Part shown: one piece after another, positions 18,246-26,502 of the stretch
Numbering within the stretch: position 1 is the first letter of the stretch
How the letters are laid out: each line of letters opens with the position of its first letter
NCBI RefSeq assembly: GCF_000521785.1
Contig: NZ_JALZ01000013.1
Location: 36,442-100,441 of the forward strand
Origin: Roseivivax halodurans JCM 10272
GTDB lineage: Bacteria > Pseudomonadota > Alphaproteobacteria > Rhodobacterales > Rhodobacteraceae
Length of the DNA stretch: 64,000 nucleotides
Direction of reading: 5' to 3'
Program-made: the position numbers and the translations under genes
Notes under the pieces: model-generated
Database searches by the model: none
What the model saw: the letters and a program-made list of their open reading frames with translations, nothing else
What the model was told of the DNA's origin: nothing

Positions 18246-18994
18246 CGTCATGGCCCGGTCTTGTCCTGCGCGGTGTCATCCTCGCGCTGGTGGTCGCCCT
18301 CGTCACCGTGCCCGAGGCGTTCCGCCCGGTCTTTGCCCCCGTCGCACCGACACCGCAGCAAGCGATCTACACCCGCACCTCGATCCTGTCGCTTGCGATG
18401 TCGCATCTCGCGCTTGTCGCCATCGCCTGCGCCGCGGCGACCATCGTGGCGGTCACGCTGGCGATTGCCGTGTCGCGCCCCGGTGGGGCCGCATTCCGAC
18501 CGCTGTCGCGCACCATCGCCAATGTCGGCCAGACCTTTCCGCCGGTTGCGGTGCTGGCGCTGGCCGTACCCGCTCTTGGCTTCGGGTCAGGGCCGACGCT
18601 GGTGGCGCTCTTCCTCTACGGGTTGCTGCCGGTCTTCGAGAACGCCATGACTGCCTTCGCGACGCTGCCTAAGACAACGCTCGACGCCGCCCGCGGCATG
18701 GGACTCACCCGGGCGCAGAGGCTATGGCAGGTGGAGCTTCCGCTCGCCCTGCCGGTAATCCTCACGGGCGTGCGGCTGTCGGTCGTGATCTCGCTCGGCA
18801 CCGCGACGATCGGCTCGACCGTGGCTGCCTCGACGTTGGGAGAGGTCATCATTGCGGGCCTTCTGACCAACAACACCGCCTTCGTTCTGCAGGGCGGCCT
18901 GATCGTCGGGCTCTTCGCGGTGTTGATCTACGACGCGTTCGTGCTGCTCGAGGTCTGGCTCGCCCGCAGGACGGGGCGAGCCACAACCCGCTGA
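18242..18994 (+). CDS. yehW: Osmoprotectant ABC importer, second permease (YehW type)
   Basis: This 250-residue permease has about six helices and the coupling loop TLDAARGMGLTRAQRLWQVE. It lacks the N-terminal extension of YehY, as in E. coli YehW (243 residues). The ATG overlaps the yehX stop (ATGA). It completes a receptor-permease-ATPase-permease set. It converges on rpsU, with a shared hairpin between them. Confidence 0.88.
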   Translation: MTSWPGLVLRGVILALVVALVTVPEAFRPVFAPVAPTPQQAIYTRTSILSLAMSHLALVAIACAAATIVAVTLAIAVSRPGGAAFRPLSRTIANVGQTFPPVAVLALAVPALGFGSGPTLVALFLYGLLPVFENAMTAFATLPKTTLDAARGMGLTRAQRLWQVELPLALPVILTGVRLSVVISLGTATIGSTVAASTLGEVIIAGLLTNNTAFVLQGGLIVGLFAVLIYDAFVLLEVWLARRTGRATTR

Positions 18995-19002
18995 GCAGAC
19001 AA

Positions 19003-19035
19003 AGTAAAACCCCCGAAGGCATCCGCCCCGGGGGT
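19003..19035 (-). terminator. Intrinsic terminator of rpsU, between convergent genes
   Basis: ACCCCCG (19009-19015) and CGGGGGT (19029-19035) form a stem with a 13-nt loop. Read on the minus strand, the stem is followed by TTTTACTTTG, so it ends rpsU transcripts. On the plus strand the T-run is poor, so it would stop yehW transcripts less well. Confidence 0.8.
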
Positions 19036-19069
19036 CGTCATTCTCATCGCTGTTCGGAAGTGCCGCTCC

Positions 19070-19276
19070 TCAGAGCATGCCTTCGCGCTGCGCCTTCTTG
19101 CGTGCCAGTTTACGGGCACGGCGGATCGCTTCGGCCTTCTCGCGCGCTTTCTTCTCAGACGGCTTTTCGAAATGTTGCTTGAGCTTCATTTCACGAAAGA
19201 CGCCTTCGCGCTGGAGCTTCTTCTTCAGGGCCCGGAGGGCCTGATCGACGTTGTTGTCGCGAACGCTAACCTGCAT
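19070..19276 (-). CDS. rpsU: 30S ribosomal protein S21
   Basis: The 68-residue basic protein begins [20 protein letters not shown] and ends in an Arg/Lys-rich helix, matching bS21. It joins the small subunit near the 3' end of 16S rRNA and helps initiation. AGAAAGGTGG lies just upstream of the ATG at 19276. A well-formed promoter is visible at 19330-19358, and the gene has its own terminator, so it is probably transcribed alone. It is divergent from the COQ9-family gene, an arrangement so common in alphaproteobacteria that COQ9 proteins were once named for it. Confidence 0.97.
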   Translation of the reverse strand: MQVSVRDNNVDQALRALKKKLQREGVFREMKLKQHFEKPSEKKAREKAEAIRRARKLARKKAQREGML

Positions 19277-19329
19277 GTGGTTGTCACCACCTTTCTGAGT
19301 TGGAGTTGCAAGGAAATGCAGGAGGTGGC

Positions 19330-19358
19330 CGTATAGCAAAGCATCGCTAGCTTGTCCA
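19330..19358 (-). promoter_or_regulatory. Promoter of rpsU
   Basis: On the minus strand a -35 box TGGACA (19358-19353) is followed after exactly 17 bp by a -10 box TATACG (19335-19330). The spacing is ideal for the housekeeping sigma factor. It lies about 55 bp upstream of the rpsU start. Confidence 0.75.
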
Positions 19359-19375
19359 GTGCCCGGCCCGGGCAC
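19359..19375. promoter_or_regulatory. Perfect 17-nt palindrome in the rpsU/coq9 promoter region
   Basis: GTGCCCGG and CCGGGCAC flank a single C at 19367. The palindrome abuts the outer edge of the rpsU -35 box and lies 26 bp before the COQ9-family start. It could be a shared operator or a hairpin in the coq9 leader. Confidence 0.55.
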
Positions 19376-19401
19376 CCGAAGCGAGGCCAGAGGAGCGAAA
19401 G

Positions 19402-20070
19402 ATGACAGAAGATCCGAAGGATGCGCTGATCGATGCGGCGCTGATGCACGTGCCGTTCGACGGCTGGTCCGAGACGACCTTTCGCGCCGCTGCCGAGGAT
19501 GCCGGGGTCGCGCCCGCCGTGGCGCGCGGACTCTTCCCGAGAGGCGCGGTGGACCTCGCACTCGCTTTCCATGCGCGGGGCGACCGGCGCATGGTGGAGC
19601 GGCTCCAGTCCATGTCGCTCGACGGCCTGCGATACCGGGACAAGGTCGCCCGCGCGGTCCGGACCCGGATCGAGGCGAGCGAGGACAGGGAGGCCGTTCG
19701 ACGCGGCATGACGTTGTTTTCGTTGCCGATGTACGCGGCGGACGGAACGCGGGCGCTGTGGAACACGGCGGATGCGATCTGGACCGCGCTCGGCGACACG
19801 TCGGAGGATTTCAACTGGTACACCAAGCGGGCGACGCTCTCGGGGGTCTATTCCTCGACCGTGCTCTATTGGCTGGGGGACGATTCGCCCGGAAGTCACG
19901 AGACGTGGTCGTTTCTCGACCGGAGGATCGACGACGTGATGCGGATCGAGACGGCCAAGGCGAGTGTGCGGAAAGTGCCGTTTATGGGAAAGCTGATGGA
20001 CCTGCCGAACAGGTTCGTCGGGCGGCGTCCGAAGCCGCGGGACGATATTCCCGGGCAGCAGCGGCAGTAA
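19402..20070 (+). CDS. COQ9-family protein (ubiquinone biosynthesis)
   Basis: The 222-residue protein belongs to the COQ9 family, once called rpsU-divergently transcribed proteins. The N-terminal half is TetR-like and helical; the C-terminal half has [20 protein letters not shown] and [22 protein letters not shown], the conserved lipid-binding core. In eukaryotes COQ9 binds lipids and presents intermediates to the hydroxylase COQ7; the bacterial role is inferred by homology. An AGAGGAG site precedes the ATG at 19402. The next two plus-strand genes are quinone oxidoreductases, which keeps the quinone theme. Confidence 0.93.
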   Translation: MTEDPKDALIDAALMHVPFDGWSETTFRAAAEDAGVAPAVARGLFPRGAVDLALAFHARGDRRMVERLQSMSLDGLRYRDKVARAVRTRIEASEDREAVRRGMTLFSLPMYAADGTRALWNTADAIWTALGDTSEDFNWYTKRATLSGVYSSTVLYWLGDDSPGSHETWSFLDRRIDDVMRIETAKASVRKVPFMGKLMDLPNRFVGRRPKPRDDIPGQQRQ

Positions 20071-20163
20071 AACTTCCTGATAACAAGCGCATACGGTGGC
20101 GCGGTGACGTGACGAGGGTCACGGCTTGTCGGTGTGGCGTGAAAGAGAACGAGGAGACGAGCG

Positions 20164-21147
20164 GTGAGCGAGACGATGCGAGTGGTGGAAATCAGCCAGT
20201 CCGGCGGGCCCGAGGTCCTGAAGCCAGCGGAGCGCGAGATACCGGCTCCGGGTCATGGCCAAGTCCTTATCAAGATTGCCTATTCCGGCGTGAACCGGCC
20301 TGATGCGTTGCAGCGGGCGGGGATGTACGCGCCGCCGCCCGAGGCGAGCGATCTGCCCGGGCTCGAGGCGGCGGGAGAGATTGCCGCGGTCGGGCCGGGT
20401 GTCGACGATCTCGAGGTCGGAGACGAGGTCTGCGCGCTTCTGCCGGGGGGCGGATACGCCGAGTACGCTGTCACGCCGGCGGCGCATTGTCTGAGCGTTC
20501 CCAAGGGGATGGACCTCAAGCTTGCGGCGTGCCTGCCCGAGACGTACTTCACCGTCTGGTCCAACGTCTTCCAGCGCGGACGTCTTCAGGCGGGGGAGAC
20601 GTTCCTCTGCCACGGCGGCTCGTCGGGGATCGGGACGACGGCGATCCAGCTTGCCCGGCATTTCGGCGCGCGGGTCTTCACCACCGCCGGATCACCCGAG
20701 AAATGTACGAAATGTAAGGAACTCGGCGCGGAACGTACGATAAATTACCGCGAAGAGGACTTCGTCGAGGTTCTGAAGGCCGAAGGCGGCGCCAACCTCA
20801 TCCTCGACATGGTCGGGGGCGGCTACATCAAGCGCAACCTGCAGGCTCTGGCCGTCGAGGGGCGGCTGGTGATGATCGCCTTCCTGTCGGGGCCGAAGGC
20901 CGAGATCAATTTCGCGCCGGTGATGGCCAAACGGCAGACGATCACCGGATCGACGCTGCGGCCGCAGAGCGATCTGGCCAAGGCGCGGATCGCCGAGAGC
21001 CTCAAGGCGCATGTCTGGCCGCTGCTCGAGGCGGGGACGGTGGGGCCGATCATGGATCTGGAATTCCCGCTCGAGAAGGCGGCGGAGGCCCATGCGCGGA
21101 TGGAAGGGTCGGACCATATCGGCAAGATCGTTTTGAAGGTCGCGTGA
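20164..21147 (+). CDS. NAD(P)H quinone oxidoreductase, PIG3 family
   Basis: The 327-residue zinc-free medium-chain dehydrogenase/reductase has a GroES-like N-terminal half (about 1-130) and a Rossmann half with FLCHGGSSGIGTTAIQLAR for NADPH binding. The wording GVNRPDALQRAGMY and the Cys-rich AGSPEKCTKCKELGA segment are typical of the TP53I3/PIG3 type. It should reduce quinones with NADPH. The GTG at 20164 has GAGGAGA 8 bp upstream; an ATG at 20176 is possible but too far from that site. It lies just upstream of a second, related reductase. Confidence 0.88.
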   Translation: MSETMRVVEISQSGGPEVLKPAEREIPAPGHGQVLIKIAYSGVNRPDALQRAGMYAPPPEASDLPGLEAAGEIAAVGPGVDDLEVGDEVCALLPGGGYAEYAVTPAAHCLSVPKGMDLKLAACLPETYFTVWSNVFQRGRLQAGETFLCHGGSSGIGTTAIQLARHFGARVFTTAGSPEKCTKCKELGAERTINYREEDFVEVLKAEGGANLILDMVGGGYIKRNLQALAVEGRLVMIAFLSGPKAEINFAPVMAKRQTITGSTLRPQSDLAKARIAESLKAHVWPLLEAGTVGPIMDLEFPLEKAAEAHARMEGSDHIGKIVLKVA

Positions 21148-21164
21148 GCGAGGGAGGACAAGAC

Positions 21165-22139
21165 ATGGCAAAGACGGTGATCATCGAGGAGCCCGGCGGG
21201 CCCGAGGTTCTCAAGGTCGTGGACCGCGAGGTGGGCGAGCCGGGACCGGGCGAGATCCGCATCCGCCACGAGGCCTGCGGACTCAACTACATCGACGTCT
21301 ACCAGCGCACGGGGCTCTACAAGATGGAGATGCCGCACGCGCTCGGCATGGAGGCGGCGGGCATCGTCGAGGCGGTGGGCGAGGGGGTCACGCATCTCGC
21401 GCCCGGCGACCGCGCGGCCTATGCCTCGGCGCCTCCGGGCGCCTATTGCGAGGCGCGGGTGATGCCCGCCACTCAGGTCTGTCCGCTGCCCGAGGCGATC
21501 TCCTTCGAGGACGGCGCGGCGATGATGCTCCAGGGCATGACGGTGCAGTACCTCTTTCACCGCACGACGCCCCTCGGGCCCGGCGACACGGTGCTGTTTC
21601 ACGCCGCGGCGGGCGGCGTCGGGCTCATCGCCTGCCAGTGGGCGAAGTCCGAGGGCATCCGGCTGATCGGGACGGCTGGGACGGACGAGAAATGCCGGCT
21701 GGCCGAGGAGCACGGCGCCGATACCTGCATCAACTACCGCGATGCCGACTGGGTGCAGAAGGTGAACGAGCTGACCGATGGCAAGGGCGTGCAGGCGGTC
21801 ATGGACGGTGTCGGCAAGGACACGTTCATGGGCTCGCTCGACTGCCTCGCGCCGCTCGGCATGATGATGTCCTTCGGCAATGCCTCGGGGCCGGTGCCGC
21901 CGTTCGAGATCGCGACGCTCGGCGCGAAGGGGTCGCTCAAGATCACGCGGCCGACGCTCTTCACCCATATCGCCGATCACGAGACCTGTCAGGAGATGGC
22001 GCGGATGCTCATGGAGAAGGTCGGCAGCGGTGCGGTGAAGATCCGCGTCGATCAGCGCTTCCCGCTCGACCAGGTGGCGGAGGCGCACCGTGCGCTGGAA
22101 GCCCGCAAGACCACCGGCTCGACCATCCTGACGGTCTGA
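21165..22139 (+). CDS. qor: NADPH:quinone reductase, Qor type
   Basis: This 324-residue zinc-free medium-chain reductase resembles E. coli QorA. It has GLNYIDVYQRTGLYK, the NADPH site VLFHAAAGGVGLIACQWAK and the C-terminal KTTGSTILTV. AGGGAGGA at 21151-21158 supports the ATG at 21165 rather than a GTG at 21144 that overlaps the preceding stop. It is a paralogue of the upstream PIG3-type gene, only 17 bp away, so the two are co-transcribed. Confidence 0.9.
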   Translation: MAKTVIIEEPGGPEVLKVVDREVGEPGPGEIRIRHEACGLNYIDVYQRTGLYKMEMPHALGMEAAGIVEAVGEGVTHLAPGDRAAYASAPPGAYCEARVMPATQVCPLPEAISFEDGAAMMLQGMTVQYLFHRTTPLGPGDTVLFHAAAGGVGLIACQWAKSEGIRLIGTAGTDEKCRLAEEHGADTCINYRDADWVQKVNELTDGKGVQAVMDGVGKDTFMGSLDCLAPLGMMMSFGNASGPVPPFEIATLGAKGSLKITRPTLFTHIADHETCQEMARMLMEKVGSGAVKIRVDQRFPLDQVAEAHRALEARKTTGSTILTV

Positions 22140-22204
22140 GCGCGGCGGTCACAAGCGCGTCAGCGTGGCTGGCGCGGACGACGGGGCGGGATAAGAAAGG
22201 TCCC

Positions 22205-22531
22205 ATGCGACTGATCCGCCTCGTTCTTGCGACCGTTCTGATGGGTGCCCTGCTGCCGTGGGGCGCTCTCGCGCGCGATCTCCCGCCGCAGGCGCGGGCC
22301 GTCTCCGTAGCCGCCGAAGACGCCGCGGTCGCCGCCCCCTCGGTGGCGCATGAAAAACGGTGCCGGCTTGCAGGCTCTCTCGGGGCGGCCTGCACCCCGG
22401 CGGTCCTGTCCGATCCGGCAAGGGTGGAGGATCCATCGACCTTCGCCCCCGGACATTTCGTGGCGGAGGGTGCCTGGCCGGCCCGGTCGCGCGGCGATGC
22501 GCCGCCACGAGATCCGCCCCGCCCGGTCTGA
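22205..22531 (+). CDS. Small secreted protein, unknown function
   Basis: The 108-residue protein has a clear signal peptide: MRLIRLVLATVLMGALLPWG then ALA-R as a likely cleavage site near residue 23. The mature part is Ala/Pro-rich and has two Cys (in EKRCRLAG and GAACTP) that could form a disulfide. AAAGG before the ATG at 22205 supports the start. I recognise no family. It is 61 bp upstream of an L,D-transpeptidase-like gene, so a role in the envelope is possible but not shown. Confidence 0.6.
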   Translation: MRLIRLVLATVLMGALLPWGALARDLPPQARAVSVAAEDAAVAAPSVAHEKRCRLAGSLGAACTPAVLSDPARVEDPSTFAPGHFVAEGAWPARSRGDAPPRDPPRPV

Positions 22532-22591
22532 ACCCACAATCGCGCGACCGCTCCGGTCGCGCCAGCCGTTCAGACCCTGAAGGATCCCCAT

Positions 22592-23284
22592 ATGAACCGT
22601 AGAAGCTTTGTCGCGCTCGGCGCGGCGTCGGCCCTTGTCGCCTGCGCCCGTCCCGAGCCCGCCCCCATCCCATCGGTGGCCGAGGCGCCGCCCACCCGAA
22701 GCCTGCCCGCGCATTACGGTGCGATAACGGATGAGCCTTTTCCGATTGCGGCGATCGATCCCGCTGCCTTGCCGCCCGAGCACTGGCGGCGCGAGGTCGT
22801 AAATCCGTGGCCGGACCGGCCGCGCGGCGACATCGTCGTAGATCCCGACCGGGCGGTGCTGCACTTCGTCGAGAGCCGCGACCGGGCCATGCGCTATTCC
22901 TGCAGCGTCGGCGCCCAGGGGTTCGACTGGGAAGGGACCGCGCGGCTGCAATTCCGCCGCGAATGGCCGCGCTGGAAGGTGCCCGAGACCATGATCGCGC
23001 GGCAGCCCGAGCTCGAGCCCTATTCGGCCGCGAACGGGGGGATGGATCCGGGCCCGGGCAACCCGCTCGGGGCGCGGGCGCTCTATCTCTTCCGCAACGG
23101 CAAGGACACGCTCTACCGGGTGCACGGGGATGCCGTTCCCGAGGAGCTCGGGCACGCCGTGTCGTCGGGCTGCATCCGGATGCTGAACCACGACGTGATC
23201 GAGCTCTACGAGCGCGCGGTTCACGGGGCCTCGGTGACGGTGCTGCCGTCGATGCGGCCGAAGGGGATGGCGTCGGTCTACTGA
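22592..23284 (+). CDS. L,D-transpeptidase family lipoprotein (YkuD domain)
   Basis: The 230-residue protein has an N-terminal signal with a lipobox LVAC (lipidated Cys at 18) behind an Arg pair, then a YkuD catalytic domain (about 80-225). The active-site signature is HGDAVPEELGHAVSSGCIRM, with catalytic Cys194 and the His residues at 178 and 188. Such enzymes form 3-3 cross-links in peptidoglycan or attach proteins to it, in the periplasm. The gene converges on purD with 17 bp between the stops, and no terminator is visible in that gap. Confidence 0.93.
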   Translation: MNRRSFVALGAASALVACARPEPAPIPSVAEAPPTRSLPAHYGAITDEPFPIAAIDPAALPPEHWRREVVNPWPDRPRGDIVVDPDRAVLHFVESRDRAMRYSCSVGAQGFDWEGTARLQFRREWPRWKVPETMIARQPELEPYSAANGGMDPGPGNPLGARALYLFRNGKDTLYRVHGDAVPEELGHAVSSGCIRMLNHDVIELYERAVHGASVTVLPSMRPKGMASVY

Positions 23285-23301
23285 CCGGCGGGGCAGGGCG
23301 C

Positions 23302-24567
23302 TCAGCCGAGCGCCCGCCACCCGATGTCGCGGCGGAACATGCCCTCGGGCCAGTCGACCGCATCGACGAGCGCGTAGGCGCGGTCGCGCGCCTCGGTCAG
23401 GGTCGTGCCGCGGGCGGTGCAGTTGAGCACGCGGCCGCCCGCAGCGACGACGCGGTCGCCGTCTCTCGCGGTGCCGGCATGGAAGGTGACCTGCCAGCTG
23501 TCCTCGGGCAGGTCCCCGAGGCCGCCGATCGCGCTGCCCTTGACGTAGGCGCCGGGATAGCCCTTGGCGGCCATCACCACGGTCATCGCGTGATCCTCGG
23601 CCCAGTGCACCCGGGCCTCGGCGAGCCGGCCCTCGGCGCAGGCATGGATGAGGTCGAGCGCCTGCGCGCCGAGCCGCATCATCAGCACCTGGCATTCGGG
23701 ATCGCCGAAGCGGACGTTGTATTCGACGAGCCGCGGCGCACCGTTCTCGATCATCAGGCCCACGTAGAGCACGCCGGAATAGGGCGTGCCGCGGCGGGCC
23801 ATCTCGGCCATGGTGGGCTCGACGATCTCGCGGAGCGCGCGGGCCTCGACCTCGGGCGTCATGACGGGGGCCGGGGAATAGGCGCCCATGCCGCCGGTAT
23901 TCGGCCCGGTGTCGCCCTCGCCGATGCGCTTGTGATCCTGAGCGGTGCCGATCGGCAGGCAGGTCTCGCCGTCGACGAGGACGAAGAACGAGGCCTCCTC
24001 GCCGGTCATGAACTCCTCGATCACCACTTCCGCGCCCGCCGAGCCGAGGCTGCCGCCGAACATGTCGTCTATGGCGGCGAGCGCCTGCGCTTTGGTCTCG
24101 GCGACGACGACGCCCTTGCCCGCGGCGAGGCCGTCGGCCTTGACGACGATGGGGGCGCCGTGCGCGCGGATGTGGGCGCGGGCGGCCCCAGCGTTGTCGA
24201 AGCGGGCATAGGCGGCGGTGGGAGCGCCCACAGCGGCGCAGATCTCCTTGGTGAAGGCCTTGGAGGCCTCGAGTTCCGCGGCGGCGGCGGAGGGGCCGAA
24301 GACGAGGAGGCCCGCCTCGCGCAGCCGCTCGCCGACGCCCGCGGCGAGCGGCGCCTCGGGGCCTATGATGACGAGGTCGATGTTGTTCTCGCCAACGAAT
24401 TCGGCGACCGCGCCGCCATCCTCGATGTCGAGCCGCGCGCAGGTCGCGATCTCGGCGATGCCCGCGTTGCCCGGCGCCACGATCAGCTTGTCGCATTTGG
24501 GGTTCTGCAGCGCTGCCCAGGCGAGCGCATGCTCCCGTCCGCCGCCACCGAGGATGAGGATGTTCAT
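23302..24567 (-). CDS. purD: Phosphoribosylamine-glycine ligase
   Basis: The 421-residue ATP-grasp enzyme joins glycine to phosphoribosylamine in purine synthesis. It starts [18 protein letters not shown], the classic GARS N-terminus, and has [12 protein letters not shown] and [15 protein letters not shown] in the ATP-grasp core. Length is normal for the family. A GAGGCC-type site precedes the ATG. It is divergent from xseA with about 125 bp between the starts. A larger minus-strand frame over this region in another phase is an artefact of high GC. Confidence 0.96.
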   Translation of the reverse strand: MNILILGGGGREHALAWAALQNPKCDKLIVAPGNAGIAEIATCARLDIEDGGAVAEFVGENNIDLVIIGPEAPLAAGVGERLREAGLLVFGPSAAAAELEASKAFTKEICAAVGAPTAAYARFDNAGAARAHIRAHGAPIVVKADGLAAGKGVVVAETKAQALAAIDDMFGGSLGSAGAEVVIEEFMTGEEASFFVLVDGETCLPIGTAQDHKRIGEGDTGPNTGGMGAYSPAPVMTPEVEARALREIVEPTMAEMARRGTPYSGVLYVGLMIENGAPRLVEYNVRFGDPECQVLMMRLGAQALDLIHACAEGRLAEARVHWAEDHAMTVVMAAKGYPGAYVKGSAIGGLGDLPEDSWQVTFHAGTARDGDRVVAAGGRVLNCTARGTTLTEARDRAYALVDAVDWPEGMFRRDIGWRALG

Positions 24568-24692
24568 GGGGGCCTCCGTCTTGCCTGCGCCCGTCTCCTA
24601 GCGGCGGGGGTGGTGCCGCACAAGACGACGTGACCGGCTTTCGCCCCGGCGTCGGCGGCGTTACCCTGCGCGCGAACGGGCGCGGAGGCGAC

Positions 24693-26234
24693 ATGGACCT
24701 GATCGAGGACGAGGGCGGCAACACGCCCGAATTCACCGTCTCGGAGCTTTCGGGCGCGGTGAAGCGGGTGATCGAGGGCGAGTTCGGTCATGTCCGCATC
24801 CGCGGCGAGATCGGACGGGTGTCGCGGCCGCGCTCAGGGCACATCTACCTCGATCTCAAGGACGACCGGTCGGTCATCTCGGGCGTGATGTGGAAGGGCG
24901 TCGCCGCGCGCGTCGAGACCCAGCCCGAGGAAGGGCTCGAGGTGATCGCGATCGGGCGGCTGACCACGTTCCCCGGCCAGTCGAAATACCAGATCGTCAT
25001 CGAGGAGATCCGCCCCGCAGGGCAGGGCGCGCTGATGGCAATGCTGGAGAAGCGCAAGGCGATGCTGGAGGCCGAGGGGCTCTTCGCCCCCGAGCGCAAG
25101 CGCCCGCTGCCCTACCTGCCCGAGGTGATCGGTGTGGTGACCTCCCCCTCGGGCGCGGTGATCCGCGACATCCTGCACCGGCTGCGCGAGCGGTTTCCGC
25201 GCAAGGTGCTGATCTGGCCGGTGGCGGTGCAGGGCGCGGCCTGCGCGCCGGAGGTCGCGCGCGCCATCGCCGGGTTCAACGCGCTCTCGCCGGGCGGAGC
25301 GCTGCCGCGGCCCGACGTGCTGATCGTCGCGCGCGGGGGCGGGTCGGTCGAGGACCTCTGGGGCTTCAACGAGGAGGTGGTGGTCCGCGCCGCCGCTGCG
25401 TCGGAGATCCCGCTGATCTCTGCGGTGGGCCACGAGACCGACACGACGCTCATCGACTTCGCCTCCGACCGCCGCGCGCCGACGCCGACGGCCGCGGCCG
25501 AGATCGCGGTGCCGGTGCGCCGCGATCTGCTGGCCTGGACCGGCGAGATGCAGGTGCGGATGGCGCGGGCGGCGAATTACCGTCTGGAGGTGCGCGGCCA
25601 GCGACTGCGCGACCTCTCCCGCGCGCTGCCGCGGCCCGAGACGCTGCTCGACGCGGCGCGCCAGCGGCTCGACTGGAGCTCCGAGCGGCTGCCCGCGGCG
25701 CTTGTCCGCGGCGTGCAGACCCGCAGGCTTGCGCTCACCGAAGCGGCAGGCTCGCTGCGACCCGGATTGCTCCGCGCCCGTGCCACCGAAGGCGCGCGGA
25801 GCGTCTCGCAATGGAGCGCGCGCCTCGCTCCCGCGCATCTGCGCCTTGTTGCGGCGAGACGCGAGCGCCTCGGGCGCGTCTCGGACCGGCTCGGCGGACG
25901 CGCGATCCGTGCCGAGATCGGGCAGGGCGCGGAGCGGCTTGCAAACCTTTCGCGCAGGCTCGACGCCGTTTTTGCCGAAGGGACACGCACGCAGCGCAGC
26001 CGGCTCGACGCGCTCGACCGCCTCCGCGAGACGCTGGGCTATCGCGAGACCTTGCGGAGAGGCTACGCGGTCGTGCGGGGCGACGGACATGTGGTGACCG
26101 GAAAGGCCGCGGCCGAGGCCGCTTCGGGCCTCGAGATCGAGTTCCATGACGGCCGTCTGCGCCTCGGCGGCGGCAGCCCGCCGAAGAAGGCGGCACAGAA
26201 GGGCAAGGCGCCGGAGCAGGGGTCTCTTTTCTGA
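24693..26234 (+). CDS. xseA: Exodeoxyribonuclease VII large subunit
   Basis: The 513-residue subunit has the N-terminal OB-fold (VSELSGAVKRVIEGEFGHVR and the following RGEIG) that binds single-stranded DNA. The catalytic domain follows with VVTSPSGAVIRDILHRL, the ARGGGSVEDLW motif and AVGHETD. The C-terminal half is a long helical region. The enzyme degrades single-stranded DNA together with XseB, which is not in the window. The ATG at 24693 has GGAGG 5 bp upstream; a GTG/ATG further up at 24630 lacks one. Confidence 0.95.
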   Translation: MDLIEDEGGNTPEFTVSELSGAVKRVIEGEFGHVRIRGEIGRVSRPRSGHIYLDLKDDRSVISGVMWKGVAARVETQPEEGLEVIAIGRLTTFPGQSKYQIVIEEIRPAGQGALMAMLEKRKAMLEAEGLFAPERKRPLPYLPEVIGVVTSPSGAVIRDILHRLRERFPRKVLIWPVAVQGAACAPEVARAIAGFNALSPGGALPRPDVLIVARGGGSVEDLWGFNEEVVVRAAAASEIPLISAVGHETDTTLIDFASDRRAPTPTAAAEIAVPVRRDLLAWTGEMQVRMARAANYRLEVRGQRLRDLSRALPRPETLLDAARQRLDWSSERLPAALVRGVQTRRLALTEAAGSLRPGLLRARATEGARSVSQWSARLAPAHLRLVAARRERLGRVSDRLGGRAIRAEIGQGAERLANLSRRLDAVFAEGTRTQRSRLDALDRLRETLGYRETLRRGYAVVRGDGHVVTGKAAAEAASGLEIEFHDGRLRLGGGSPPKKAAQKGKAPEQGSLF

Positions 26235-26262
26235 CGCCGGCTTGCCGGCCGCTGACGTCGAA

Positions 26263-26297
26263 CCGCCTCCGGCGGGAGTATTTTTGCCAAGAAGAAG
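26263..26297 (+). repeat. Dispersed hairpin-plus-tail repeat, copy 1
   Basis: CCGCC-TCC-GGCGG forms a compact hairpin, followed by AGTATTTTTGCCAAGAAGAAG. It lies 29 bp after the xseA stop in the sense direction, so the hairpin plus T-run can act as the xseA terminator. Three more copies lie at 26443, 30649 and 30878. Confidence 0.85.
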
Positions 26298-26412
26298 GAG
26301 GGGTGTCCTTTGGCAATGCCACAGGGCAACGTCAGGGTCACGCGTGCCGGAACCTATCGTTCACGCGTGAGAAATCGGAACCGGGTTCCGTGAGTCTCGT
26401 TGAGGTCGGACG

Positions 26413-26438
26413 AAAAAAGAGCCCCGGATGGGGCTCTT
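26413..26438 (-). terminator. Intrinsic terminator downstream of fadJ
   Basis: AAGAGCCCC (26417-26425) pairs perfectly with GGGGCTCTT (26430-26438) around a GGAT loop. On the minus strand it is followed by a run of T residues (complement of 26413-26418). It ends the minus-strand fadJ transcript and backs up the hairpin at 26472-26490. Confidence 0.9.
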
Positions 26439-26442
26439 AGCT

Positions 26443-26490
26443 CTTCTTCTTGGCGAAAATACTCCGGGGGTCCGGGGGCAGAGCCCCCGG
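26443..26490 (-). repeat. Dispersed hairpin-plus-tail repeat, copy 2 (inverted)
   Basis: On the minus strand a hairpin CCGGGGGC/GCCCCCGG (26472-26490) is followed by GGAGTATTTTCGCCAAGAAGAAG. The tail matches copy 1 with one change, but the stem sequence differs, so the tail rather than the stem is the conserved unit. It starts 13 bp after the fadJ stop. Confidence 0.8.
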
Positions 26491-26502
26491 CCTTCGTTCG
26501 GG

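Noticed and set aside
22160..24736. 858-residue open frame on the minus strand
   Set aside because: It overlaps purD in another phase and the L,D-transpeptidase in antisense; purD is clearly the real gene.
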